64,000 nucleotides of DNA. Origin: Miscanthus floridulus. Taxonomy: Eukaryota > Streptophyta > Magnoliopsida > Poales > Poaceae. A model generated the notes under the pieces. That model searched no databases, was not told where the DNA came from, and saw only the letters and a program-made list of their open reading frames with translations. Positions 22,305-32,958 of the stretch are shown one piece after another. The stretch spans positions 122,351,259 to 122,415,258 of the forward strand of contig NC_089582.1 in NCBI RefSeq assembly GCF_019320115.1, written 5' to 3'. The translations under genes and the position numbers were made by a program. Within the stretch, counting starts at the first letter, position 1. Each line of letters begins with the position of its first letter.

Positions 22305-23251
22305 TGTAGAGAGGAAGTGACCAACTGGATGGATTGTATTGATCGACAGTGGTGTACATATATAGGTTACAATGGTGGCCTTCGGCCACTGCTATACAGG
22401 CGAGCGGACGCGCGCACTACGCGGGAGCGTGGACGCCGTGAAGATCGGGCGCGCGGGCGAACGCGCTAGTGCGCGGCGTGGACGCGATAAGCGCGGGACG
22501 TTGGCGTCGCTGAAGACTCGGTGAACTCTAGCTGTTGGTTGAACCGATCCGCTGACACCCCCTCAGTCTCGACGTCGCCGTTCGTGATGAAGAGATTGTC
22601 TCTGAAGTCGAGGAAGAGCGCCGAAGGTAGTCCCTTGGTGAAGACGTCTACTAGCTGCCGTGCACTGGGAACATGAGTGACGCGGAGCTCGCCAATGGCA
22701 ACCTTCTCCTGGACGAAATGTATGTCGAGCTCGATGACATGGCCGGTTAAGCCGAACTTGCTGAGCATGGAGTTGAAGAAGCAGCGCCACTGGCCGTAGT
22801 TGCCCTCTTCCAGATCGAGGGCAACCGGAACGTGATGGCGGATGGAGATGCCTTGAATGGCAGAAGCAGCTGCTGGGGCGACGAACTCGTCGTCAGAGGA
22901 GGAAGAGTCAGAGTGGACAGAAGAGTTCGCCATTGGTGCGGAAGAGCGAGCAGAAGAATTTCTGGAGGATCGAAGAAGCTGATACTATGTAGAGAGGAAG
23001 TGACCAACTGGATGGATTGTATTGATTGACAGTGGTGTACATATATAGGTTACAATGGTGACCTTCGGCCACTGCTATACAGGTGAGCGGACGCGCGCAC
23101 TACGCGGGAGTGTGGGCGCCGTGAAGACCGGGCGCGCGAGCGAACGCGCTAGTGCGCGGCGAGTGCGCAGCGTGGACACGATAAGCGCGGGACGTTGGCG
23201 TTGCTGAAGACTCGGTGAACTCTAGCTGTTGGTTGAACCGATCCGCTGACA
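22305..23251 (-). mobile_element. 947-bp copia deletion derivative with two LTRs
   Basis: Direct repeats at 22305-22557 (253 bp) and 22988-23251 (264 bp) start TGTAGAGAGG and end CGCTGACA. GAGTG is duplicated at 22300-22304 and 23252-23256. Next to the left LTR lies a purine tract on the minus strand (CTGAGGGGG). Next to the right LTR lies TAGTATCAGC, a variant primer-binding site. So this is an LTR retrotransposon on the minus strand with very short LTRs. The interior is only 430 bp and lacks protease, integrase and most of RT/RNase H, so movement must have depended on enzymes from elsewhere. It interrupts the DUF4220 coding region. Confidence 0.92.
22466..22933 (-). CDS. chimeric mini-GAG / RNase H-tail ORF of the copia derivative
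   Basis: A 155-aa frame starts after the primer site and extends into the left LTR. Residues about 25-65 (HHVPVALDLEEGNYGQWRCF ... LSKFGL) match the start of plant copia GAG. From about residue 69, LDIHFVQEKVAIGELRVTHV and DVFTKGLPSALFLDFRDNL match the very end of copia RNase H. The middle of the polyprotein is deleted and the two ends are joined in frame. Whether the fused protein is made or does anything is unknown. An in-frame deletion could be chance (one in three). Confidence 0.75.
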   Translation of the reverse strand: MANSSVHSDSSSSDDEFVAPAAASAIQGISIRHHVPVALDLEEGNYGQWRCFFNSMLSKFGLTGHVIELDIHFVQEKVAIGELRVTHVPSARQLVDVFTKGLPSALFLDFRDNLFITNGDVETEGVSADRFNQQLEFTESSATPTSRAYRVHAAH

Positions 23252-24918
23252 GAGTGCATATATCGCCAGGGCATCAGCGCCAAGGTAGGCGAGCCATATG
23301 CACAGCCTCAACATGGGGGTGCGAGCGTTGCGCATCATTGAGCCGGTGAAGAGGACGAACTGCAAGAAGAGGCTGCCCAGGACAAGGATGCGCAGCTGCC
23401 ACTCTTCCCACCATTGTACAGCACCCGAGAGATCCACGGCCATCTCCTGTCTCTTTCACTCGATCGAGGAGGGAAATGCTATTACCTATAGCAGCCTCTC
23501 GATTTGAGCAGGCAATGCAGCAGGGCTCTCAGACTCAGACTGCTGACAAACTAAATGTAGATGTCATCATATGCTAGCTAGTAGAACAAATATATAGGCC
23601 TGGTTTAGATTGCAAGTTTTTGTAACCCAAATTTTTCTAACCACCAGGGGTTAGAAAGTTTTCATCTTAAATCTTTGCCACTCAGAATTCCAATTCTTTG
23701 CATTGCAATAAATAAGCTTGGTCAAAGACAGAACTGCCCCTATTTATTCAAAGATTTGCATGTCCCGTGCATGCTACTGCATCCTACTCCCTCCGTCCCG
23801 TTAAGATTGTCGCTGAAGCAACCGGCTGTTGTCCCACCGAGATTGTCGTTCTAGCTAACGAGGGGCCCACACCTGGGAAAGCAAAGCAACAGAGACCCAG
23901 CCTTATCCTCCCGGTCTCATCCCATCCTCCCGGTCTCCATTCACAAAAAAAAATCCCTCCCAGTCTCCATGCCGCGCGTGACGCTCCGTCGCTCCTCCGC
24001 TTCGCCTATCCTCTAGGCCGGCGGCCTCTTCCTCCACGCCGCGTTGCCCCTCCGCTTCGGCTCCTCCTCCAGGCCGCGTCGCCCCTACACTTCACCTCCT
24101 CCTCCGGTCCGCGAGGCCGCCGGCGGGCGCGTGGATCCAAAAGCAGCCGCCCCCGTCCGGACTCCGGAGTCATCGGCATCCCCTTCCCCAATCTGGAGTC
24201 GCTGACGTCCGGTGGAGGCATCGGCAGGCCAGCCAGTCCGTGGGTTGGGAGTTATCTGTGGCTGCTTCCCCTTCGCCGTCTAGCCCCGCCGGCTTGCCCC
24301 CTCCACCGGGCCATCTGCCACCGCAGTCCGTACCTCCCGGTCGACCAGGAAGCTAGGGCCCCGGCACCTCCAGCTGCTAGCCGCCGCCCCCTGGAGCAAG
24401 CCAAGGTGGAGCACGCCGCCCCCTACAGCACTCGACTTGGACTGCTTCCGGCATCTCCGCGACTCTGATTCGTGTTTCTGTTGCAGATCCATTGGTATGT
24501 CCAAATGCCCTCCCCTGCATCTTTATTTTGGGCCGCTCTCTTCCTGTTGTAATCTGGTACGTGCGTTGGGAGCTCAGATTGGAGGTCAAAATTTCCTGAA
24601 TAGCAGAGGAGACATGTTAAGGAATTTGTTTTATTTCAGTCTTTGGATTGACAACCATTTGCTTTGGTAATCTGCTTGTCCTGATTAGCGATGGTAACGG
24701 AAAAAACACAATAGCACATTGTGTCTAGATTAATTCTTTTAGAGGCCAAGCAGTATGCTAGGAATAATTTAGGCTTATGTTTCTTTTTTTTTTGGTAAAT
24801 CAAGTTAACCATATGGTGACTCGTGTAATGCTGACTGATATTGCAACTCTATATTTAATTTTCAAATTTTTATAGGTTCTTACATTAGCGTGTTTCCTGT
24901 GCTTCAGTCGGCCGTACA

Positions 24919-25842
24919 ATGGTGGGTGGCAAGGGGGCACATGGGACTAGCCGGTTCATCCGCCGCTTGCAGATGAGGCGTGCCTTGGGTATCCAATCCA
25001 GCCGTGGGATGCGTCCTGCCAATCGCACGCGCGGGCGGGAACGTCGTCCTGGCACTTGGTGGGATCGGGAAAAGCAGTGTATCGCCATAGAAGGCCAGGA
25101 TTTTGCCCAAGACACACAAGAAGGGGGCGCAGACCAATTTGAGTTCGTCCCAGATTCTGATGAAGAAGGTGGTGATAACGGTCCATCCTTAAATGGCGGC
25201 GATGATGAGTTCGTGCCTGAGACGGAACCACAGGACATTATTGCTGTGAGCAAAGGTCGTCCTCGTTTAGGGTAAGCCATATTATCTTCCCCGTTAGATT
25301 TGTTTTCATTCTGGTAAATTCAATGATTCTCATAAATCCTATGTACTATTTGCAGTACCATGCTTCATGAATGGCGGCAAATTATTATACTGGAAGAGCA
25401 GCAATGTGCAAGGCAAATTGCAACCAAGGAACATGAGCTTACAACATGCTCCAAGGAGGAGGAAAACCATAAGGCCAGCGCCACAGAGGACAAAGAGCAT
25501 AAGAACAATCCCAAGGTTAAAAAGGAGCATGAGGACAACAGCAAGGAGGAGTTGCATCAAAAGGCTAGCTTCTCTGATATGGAAACTGATGACGAGGCAA
25601 GCTGGGTGGAGGAAGGTGTGGACTTGCGCGGCCATTCACAGCTCGAAGAGGACAGCTGGGTGGAGGATGGTGTGGACTTGCGCGGCCATTCGCGGGTGGA
25701 AGAGGACAGTAGGGTGCAGAATGGCGAGGATTCACATGGCTGTTCACAAGTGAAAGGTGATGACTTTCAAGACAAGGTAAACGAATTGATCATTGCTTTA
25801 TTTCCTGCATACAAAGATGTTTTGCGGAGTTCCAAACGTTAG
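24919..25842 (+). CDS. uncharacterised second gene inside the mariner element
   Basis: Join 24919-25271 and 25356-25842 (GT-AG intron) gives 279 aa. A likely 5' exon ends at 24494 and splices to 24908; its frame is also open across the join, so the true start could be further upstream. I recognise no domain. The N-terminal 55 residues are strongly basic (FIRRLQMRRALGIQ, RTRGRERRPGTWW). Then come acidic patches (FEFVPDSDEEGGD, DDEFVPETEP) and a lysine/glutamate-rich charged section. Three tandem 18-residue repeats follow, two nearly perfect (SWVEEGVDLRGHSQLEED). The tail is DKVNELIIALFPAYKDVL. Basic plus acidic low-complexity content suggests a nuclear or nucleic-acid-associated protein, which is inference. 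It lies wholly between the mariner ends, convergent to the transposase. It could be an element gene or a captured host gene. Confidence 0.6.
25597..25758 (+). repeat. 3 x 54-bp in-frame coding repeat
   Basis: Three tandem 54-bp units encode 18-residue repeats in the second mariner gene. The first two differ by a few bases; the third is diverged (SRVQNGEDSHGCSQVKGD). Confidence 0.8.
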
Positions 25843-25961
25843 ACTATTAGGCTGCAATAGTATGATTTAACTGAAGGTCTTTTGCTGGTCATTGTAGTTG
25901 TACGCATGCTGTGGTATTTTGTGGAGTGGCAAACCTTAGCGCTTCCCTAATGTTGTTTGTG

Positions 25962-26080
25962 GAGGATGTTTTATTTGTGATTTGGAATGTGAACTGGATG
26001 TTTTATCTGTGATTTGGAATGTGATATGGGATGTTTTATTTGTGATTTGGAATGTGAACTGGGATGTTTTATTTGTGATT
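25962..26080 (+). repeat. minisatellite, about four 32-34 bp units
   Basis: The unit ATGTTTTATTTGTGATTTGG plus AATGTGAACTGG is repeated about four times, immediately downstream of the second mariner gene, between the two convergent genes. Confidence 0.85.
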
Positions 26081-26291
26081 TATGACGGCAGTACGAAGGT
26101 TACATTTTCCAATCAGAGATTGTGGATTGAAAAGCGCTCATATAACATAAAAGTTCGCCTTAGAAGGAAACGATTATATGAACTAGTTTACGTACATATA
26201 TATGTAGGTTACAGACTACCATTGCATATGTACAACCCATCTTGCCAAAACAAAGCCAAGCATACAATGGCTACTTACATGACAGTGCCCA

Positions 26292-28813
26292 TTAGATGCT
26301 CAACTTCTCCAATGCCCTTTGAACTAGCTGGCTATCACAACTAAGAACTCTAGGAAGCATGTCCAGTGCCTCTAGCCTCTCCTTACTCATGTGCGGGATC
26401 TTGTACCTATTCCCTCCATTATCTTTCATAACTTCAATCATGCATCCTTGTAGTGTGAGGAATATCCTATTCAGAATGATCGGGTCGTAGTTTTGATATT
26501 CCATGATCACATTCTGAATGAGCTCATCCATGTTTCTAGCAGTGGTTCTATCCGTTAATGACTGAAGAGAAGCGAAAAAACCGAGGTCTAGGCAGTTCAT
26601 GTCCGGTGAATTAGCCGGCTGGTTCCTTAGCCGTATATCAAGTCCTGTTCGGGCCACTGCTGCAGCAAACTCAGCATCATTTTCTAGTATATGAGCAGGA
26701 GCATTGTCCTGCTGGATCCATATTGTCTTGTGTGCATCTTCTCGAGGCCAACGAGCTTGTATAGCTGGTAGGAGATAATTGATTATATAAAATCTGCTTG
26801 TTTCTCTATCAACCTTCATTGTTTTGGTGATTGGTGTGCCCCTCGGCCTGTTGTCACTTTTTCTTTTTGCTGGTTCCTGAAATAATATGCATTATTGTGA
26901 GAAGTGATAGAAAATGGATTGCAAATCGTATGTAGAGACGATTTGTACCGTTCGCACAAAAGGCCAAGTGCCTAGCTTGCCATCGAAATAACATCTACCT
27001 TCATCATCGAATCTTGGTCTGCCAACACTAGAAAAGAACATGACTTTGTCAATTGAATTCTTGTTGCGCACTGTCCTGTGTGGGTCATCTTCATCGGGAA
27101 GCATGTAAGCTGTCTTGGTCTTCTTTGTCCCATTAAACCATTTCTCATCTGTATGGATAATATCTTCCATATTGCGGAACTTGGGATTATTTGGCAAAGT
27201 GCTTGGATCTAACATAGACAGACACCAGCTCAACCGATCCTTTTTGTTTGCTTCTTTTAAATAGGGCCTGAGTGCACTGGAGTGTCGTCGTAGCAAACCT
27301 TCCGTGAACCACCTATGTAGAGTGGTTTTGTGTACACCTAGAGCATGTGCTAATGACCTTATGGTACCTCTTCTGTTTAAGGGAATATCAGCAACCCTTG
27401 ACAGGTCCACCTGAATTTTTTTGCGATGACAATTCTTAGGTATCCTTGATTTGACATCTACTGGTATGCCTTGTGCCTTGCAGTTTTGTGCTCTTTGCCA
27501 TATACGTTGTACTGTACGCAGATGCACATTGTGTTTTGTAGCAACATGTGTTGTGTGTGTCCTTTTTAATTTCCCATGATTGCTTATCTGAAGCAAATCT
27601 TCATATATGTCTTGCCTTTGTCTGTCTGTCAAATTCCTGGTTGCATTTGGTGCTTCATCTTGTGTTGCCTGAAAATCTTCGTCATCTGAGTCGGTCAATT
27701 CTTCTTCATCAAATATGACGTTGACCTCATCTGCGTATACGCCAAATTGGTGTATCAGATTGTCCATGGCATCTTGTGCATCTTGTAAGCCAACGTCACC
27801 ATAGCCTAGCAAATAAATTAGATGGTGCATGCATATTGTTAGTACATGGATGATGACACATTTTAGCATACACAATTAATATTGGTAACATGTCTTGGAA
27901 ATGATGGAAATAATCACCTTCATGCAGGTTGTCTTCTTCTTGTGGATCATTTAAATCAAATGGAAGACCAGCATCATGTGAGATATTGTCCCCTGTGAAT
28001 TATCGTCTCCTGTAAGTACAAATTTTTTGCTACTACAAGCTGAAAATGCATCTATTGTACCCAAGAGATACAACTGTGGTTACCTTCATAAAGTTCTTGT
28101 TGGCCATCATTTTCTTCAGGATTGAGACCCCAATGATACCCTCTATTGTTGTCTCCTTCATGCACTTCATCGATCTGACTTGCAGCTTGAAGGATAAGGC
28201 CAGGTAAAGGATCAACCCCACTAATGTCACCTGCACCAATAATTTCAATGGATCATGAATATTTTTGTTTGCATTTTCCTCTTATTGTAATCTAATGAAT
28301 ATGCTCCCTGTTTTGTGTTTTTTATGGCTACAGGTGCATAATAAAAAGAGGAAGAACACATAGCAAGAAGCAGGTGCATACTAATTCTGTTGAGTTGTCC
28401 ATCATTTAGCCAAAACCTGATAAACAATGATGGCAACTATCACTTTTCTTCTAGGCTTGAATTAAGATACCAGGACACTTTGAACTGATACACGATTAAA
28501 CCTTTTCCCCCATTTTTTGAAAAGAATTCCATTTTCATTTGTACACAAAATTCTAAAACAAGGCATACAATTTACAAGCAACACTTATTTTAGGAGATGA
28601 AAAAAAAACAGAATATAGGCAGTTCATCATTTTAGGAGAGGTAGATAGAAGTACACTCATTTTGGGAGAAAGGCAGATGTGCTAACCTTGATGATGTTCT
28701 TGGTGTTCCTCTGTTTCTTGAAGATTGAGACCAAGGTGATGATGCCCTCGTGGCCTTGTCCCACCGTGCAGTTCATCATATTCTTCGTCAGGTGGATTGT
28801 TGAGATCAAACAT
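26292..28813 (-). CDS. mariner-like transposase (DD39D)
   Basis: Exons on the minus strand 28687-28813, 28084-28230, 27918-27992, 26949-27805, 26292-26876 sum to 1791 nt (596 aa) with no stop and GT-AG borders throughout. The N-terminus has short acidic segments, MFDLNNPPDEEYDE, HHLGLNLQE and FDLNDPQEEDN. Then come two helix-turn-helix regions (TDRQRQDIYEDLLQIS...HLRTVQRIWQRA; RGTIRSLAHALGVHKTTLHR) for binding the inverted ends. The catalytic core follows: IIHTDEKWFN, IWIQQDNAPAH, SPDMNCLDLGFFAS. Exactly 39 residues separate the second and third aspartates, the plant mariner spacing. It cuts and pastes the element at TA sites in the nucleus. All catalytic residues are present, so it may be active. 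Confidence 0.92.
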
Positions 28814-29530
28814 GGTCTCCTTCCTCAGCTACAGTTGTGTTCAAATCTATGGCCATGGAGGTGAATGGTTGAAGTGGAAGGGAAGTGCTTGGATGTGGGC
28901 TTAAGTGGATGGTAATAGTGCAAGATGAAGCTGCCGGCGGTGACTTAGAATTCACAAAAGTGAGAAAGGGCGCCTGATTCAATATTTGGATTTCAAGTTT
29001 CAAGCATTGCCTTGTGTGTGTAAACAAAGAGCGCCAGAGTTTTGGCGCTAAAATTTTGATGCTGAAAAGCTACTTTTCACTGCTTGCCGATTTGTGCCCA
29101 TAGGAGTATGTTTAATCGGTGAATACTACTGTGCTAATTGCCTTGTGTCGTGGCTGGTTTTGATACGATGAATGTATCTGTAGCATTGACATGATGTAAG
29201 CATTTAATGAAGGCATGTTGCAGCACAAAACTTTGAATCTGTCGAACACGTACGGTTTCCTAGCCTTTCTTCTCTCGTCTTGGTATGCACGCCCATTCCT
29301 TCAGCGACAATCTTAACGGGGCGGAGGGAGTATACATTTGCTACTGCATCCTATACATTGCATGCATATGACACACACATAAAACAATTCACAAGCACTA
29401 ACAGACCCACAGATTATTACAGTCCGCAAGCAACATCATTACAACTTCTCAGCAAATAAAGCTAAAATATAAGTCCTCCACAAGCAACATTATTACAAGT
29501 TCTCAGCAATTACAAATGAAATACAAGTTC

Positions 29531-30772
29531 TCACAACCTATTGTACAGGTGCTCCGCAATATAATCACGAAACTCATTCATCTGTGCACGATCTTCGCTG
29601 TCAGGGGCATCAACAGTTTCAGGCTGATCAAACGAGGCCTCTGGCGGCACATAGGAAACATTTTCATCTACCAGCCCAAAGTCAACATCGTTGAGGCCAC
29701 TCAATCTTATGAAGTTATGCAAAGCCATACAAGCAACTATAATTTTTGTTTGCGTTCTAGCAGGATAGCAAGGGATTTGCAACAATATGCGCCACTTCAT
29801 TTTCAAAACTCCAAATGCCCTTTCAATGACATTTCTAAGCGATGAATGGGCATAATTGAATATCTCTTTTTTACCTCGTGGTTCTGCGACGTTTTGGAAG
29901 TCTTGAATATGGTACATGGTTCCCTTGTATGGAGCCAGGTATCCTGGACGGTTTGCGTACCCGGAGTCCACGACATAGAACTTCCCTACAACAGCACGTA
30001 CCTGTAAGTGTTAAATACTTCAATTAGAAATGTCAAATGTACTAACAGTTAGGTGGCTACCTTCGGGTGGGTGAGGAAAGTCATCCTTCCATGTAGTCAT
30101 GGCATCATCGAACACTCTCATGTCATGAGCAGAGCCAGGCCATCCCGCAAGGACAAATGTAAAAATCATATCAAAGTCACAAGCAGCCATGACATTCTGT
30201 GTTGTCAGGCCCTTGCGACACAAGTGCTGTACAAACTTATCAGCAGGCACTACACAAGGCATGTGACTGCCATCTATAGCTCCTATGCAGTCCTCGAATT
30301 CAGGATAGAACCGATGGTTCATCACCCTTCGATGCCTTGTTCTAAATTCTGGGTCCCTAGGTTTAATGATATCGTCCGCATACTTGATCACACACTTGAG
30401 CACTCTATAGAACATCGAGTGGACGGTGCCTAGTGATCTCTCAAATCTGTCCTCGGCTTGCCTAACTGACTGTGGAGCACCTAGAATCCAGAGGAACATC
30501 CCTAAAGCCTCAATAGAGGTGGACTTCTTTGTGTCTCTCAGGCCATACTCAGTTTTTAACAGATTATGCAAACTATAGAACATATCTGGGGTCATTCTAA
30601 ACATGTTGTAGCAGGATGTTTCATTGCGTAGCTTCCATTCTACCCATTCCAACCCACTCATCTTTGGCACCCTCTAGTCTGCCCTATTGTAGTACTTGTC
30701 AATGTGCATGGCATACTCAGAATACGTACCATATATCAATGCAATTTCGTCGTCATCATCTTCTGCCAACAT
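29531..30772 (-). pseudogene. PIF/Harbinger DDE transposase, two in-frame TAG codons
   Basis: Exons 30061-30772 (possibly extending further 5') and 29531-29985 join in phase across a GT-AG intron. DDE motifs are visible: DCIGAIDGSHMP, LAGWPGSAHDMRVF, VVDSGYANRPGYLAPYKG and LRNVIERAFGVLKMKWRIL. Upstream of MSGLEWVEWKL the reading frame continues with typical transposase sequence (MLAEDDDDEIALIYGTYSEY) but contains TAG at 30674-30676, and another at 30794-30796. A shortened product could start at 30664 or 30670 and keep the catalytic domain while losing the N-terminus. Harbinger transposases need the ORF1 partner to enter the nucleus and bind DNA, and that gene is also broken here. Confidence 0.8.
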
Positions 30773-31080
30773 GGCAAAAAAATCCTCCTCCCACTACTGC
30801 TTCTTATCATCATCATCATCCAGCGCTGCACCAGGTTGTTGAGGTTCCTGGTACAAATGAAGTGTTGTCAGTACATATTCCAATAACCAAACATAATGAT
30901 GCACCCTAACCTTAGCACATGTAACCAACTCTCACATTCACACAACACACATCCATTGTACCACATCACTTAAACATTCATCAACCGAGCAACAACACAA
31001 TAAAGTTCACAACAACAAATGGTTCATGCCACAGGTTACCACACACAAACACACACAGGTGCATGCATTGATTAGAGGGT

Positions 31081-32958
31081 CTAGTTGTCGACCCTAGCGA
31101 GGTGGTCAAGGAGGACTTTTCTTCCTTCTTCATATGCGTCCTCAAAGGTGTCCATGTCAGATTCAGGACGGGCTAATTTGAGGACTCCAACCCACAAGTG
31201 ACAATTTCCCATAGTTGCCACCAAATCTTTGGCCATCTGTATCACTTGCTTCCTCCTGGCTTTCTTTGCTTCCTCCTTGTCATCCTCTTTTTTCTGCCTG
31301 TCGGCCCAGATTTGGGATTGTCGTGTAGCCTTGTTCTCCATCATGACGTTCAAATGCCTCATGTTGCTCTGCATTTGACGAAGTGCTGGGCTCTTGGACT
31401 TCTTCCTAGGACTGGTACTAGTGCTGTGAGTGCTCATGCTGCTGAAGCTCCTCTTGCTGCCACTGCTGTGTGGAGTGCTGTGTGGAGTGCCGTTGTCGCC
31501 ATCTTCGTCTTCGTCACTGCTAATGTACTGTGGCCCATTACGGCCGCCAGGAACATATGCGCTCTCCCCTGTGACTGCTACGCCTTGGAACATCTTGTCC
31601 ATTTCTGGGAGGTACTCAGGAAGCCCATCCTTCATCTTCTGGCACTCCTTGTCCTGGAATATAGCAAAGAGGTTATCAGAAAGCGTACGAAGATAACTTA
31701 GGAGTTGTGGACACCTAAGAATAAGGTGTACCTCGCTGTTCTCCTCCCACCATTCATCGGTAGCATCGACAGAACCATCAGCAGAATGGCCCAATCCTGT
31801 GCTCTTGTGCTGGAGCTTCTGTATGGCTGGCCATTCCCTCTTCAGTTCTCGAACCTTACTGCCAAAGGTTACGTTGTCATGAACCAACTTTGTCGCTTTA
31901 AAGTACTCCTCTGTGATATTTTTCTAACCCCACTTGCTCATCTGACCCCTATTGCAGTAGCCGAGGTCAATCTGCTCACAGTACAGCTTACAGAAGACCT
32001 TAGTGTGGAAAGGACTCCACTTTGCCCTGTCAAGCCGGCTCTGAAATAATGCATAACCTAATTGCCTTAATAACCAGAGGCAACCATATGGAAACTGATA
32101 CTGAAATTATCATGATAAGCAGAACATACATATGCATTCAAAGTTGTATTACTAAGTATGTTGTAACATTTTGTAATATGCATTGCATGTGACAAGTAAA
32201 AAAACTAGCCATGACAATTTGACAACCGCAGGAACAGGCCATAAGGAACAGGGCATGCATGCCACTAGAACATTGATAATTTGAGAAAAACTAGACATTT
32301 GAGGAAAACTACACATGCATGCTAGCAGCACCATGACAATCGTGTTCTGGGAATCGATCTGTACCGGGACTTGAGGAGGAGGCAAGTCGTCGTCGGCAGG
32401 CGGTTCCTGGCGGCGGCGTGCACCGCGGCCCCTAGAACCGCTAGCGCCGCTAGATGCGGAGCCACGTTGACGGGGAGGGACGACACCGGCACCACCGCTA
32501 CCAGAGGCCCCGCGAGGCAGGCGAAGGCCCAGTGAACCCCTGCCGCTGCGTGAAGGCACGCGCACAGCAGGGGGGGCAAAACTGCCGCTGCCGCCGTCTT
32601 GAGCCCCGGACTACAGGATTCCCTGGTAGGCGTGCATGTTCGCCCAGGACTGCCTGGTGTTGAGGTCGAGCGAATCCAGCCTCAGCTGGCTAGGGGTGGG
32701 GTTGCTCGAAGACGGGAAGCCAGGAGGCGACGCGCCGGCGGAGGTGTGCGCACCGGAGGCGGAGAACGACGGCGGCTGGGACAGGAAGTCCCTGGTGTGG
32801 CCGCCGTCGCCGAAGCCGGAGTTCAAGGCGCCGTCGCCATAGCCGGAGTTCAAGCCACCAACGCCGTAGCCGGAGTTCAAGCCGCCGCCTAAGCCGGAGG
32901 CGTAGCCGTCGTCGTTGAACTGGTGGTCATCGTTGCCGTCCCCATTGAACCCCTCCAT
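31081..32958 (-). pseudogene. Harbinger ORF1 (SANT/Myb-like DNA-binding partner), two in-frame TAG codons
   Basis: Exon 1 (32365-32958) encodes a glycine/asparagine-rich N-terminus with repeats of LNSGYGxGG, then a serine/proline/arginine-rich segment. TAG interrupts at 32611-32613. Exon 2 (31081-32040) starts SRLDRAKWSPFHTKVFCKLY, a Myb/SANT-like (MADF-type) domain, with TAG at 31924-31926 in KWG-stop-KNITEEYFKATKL. The rest is S/T-rich, then a charged helical C-terminus (RQSQIWADRQKKEDDKEEAK). A further small intron at about 31654-31735 is likely. In active elements ORF1 binds the ends and helps the transposase reach the nucleus; it lies upstream of the transposase here in the usual order. 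Confidence 0.7.

Larger units (their letters stand above)
16945..23443 (-). pseudogene. DUF4220/DUF594 membrane protein gene, disrupted
   Basis: Three minus-strand blocks belong to one gene: 23257-23443 (N-terminus MAVDLSGAVQWWEEWQLRIL, then a hydrophobic helix and WLAYLGADALAIYAL), 21752-22299 (TLATLFNRHKQ ... LGGQHTFTAYSIEDNELWRRH, the DUF4220 core with membrane segments), and 16945-18282 (NDIERLFVDLSTPYYRR ... C-terminal DUF594 with EMLCCSASRCRGYLHAKSMG). The breaks fall exactly at target duplications of two transposons, and removing each insertion restores the frame. Separately, a 1-nt shift near 21835-21845 (in a T run) puts RSMIF out of frame with SPEEYVQIARE, so the gene was or became non-functional independently. 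The family is large, plant-specific and of unknown function, with multi-pass N-termini. Confidence 0.85.
23787..29330. mobile_element. mariner-like element with two genes
   Basis: The 32-bp inverted ends begin CTCCCTCCGTCCCGTTAAGA on the left. The right end matches with one mismatch at position 10. TA flanks both ends (23785-23786, 29331-29332), the Tc1/mariner signature. Inside are a complete five-exon transposase gene on the minus strand and an unrelated two-coding-exon gene on the plus strand, converging at about 25850-26290. At 5544 bp it is large for a plant mariner. The insertion sits in a short tandem repeat (GCTACTGCATCCTATACATT) of the Harbinger subterminal region. Confidence 0.9.

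Noticed and set aside
22832..23029. Plus-strand frame over the copia derivative
   Set aside because: Antisense to the GAG-like segment and crossing the LTR border.
23767..24468. 233-codon plus-strand frame at the mariner left end
   Set aside because: It starts outside the element, runs through the inverted end and has leader-like composition; it is more likely the 5' UTR exon of the second gene.
30794..32613. Reassigned TAG codon (recoding) in the Harbinger genes
   Set aside because: All host genes in the window use a standard code, and simple C-to-T decay explains the four TAGs.
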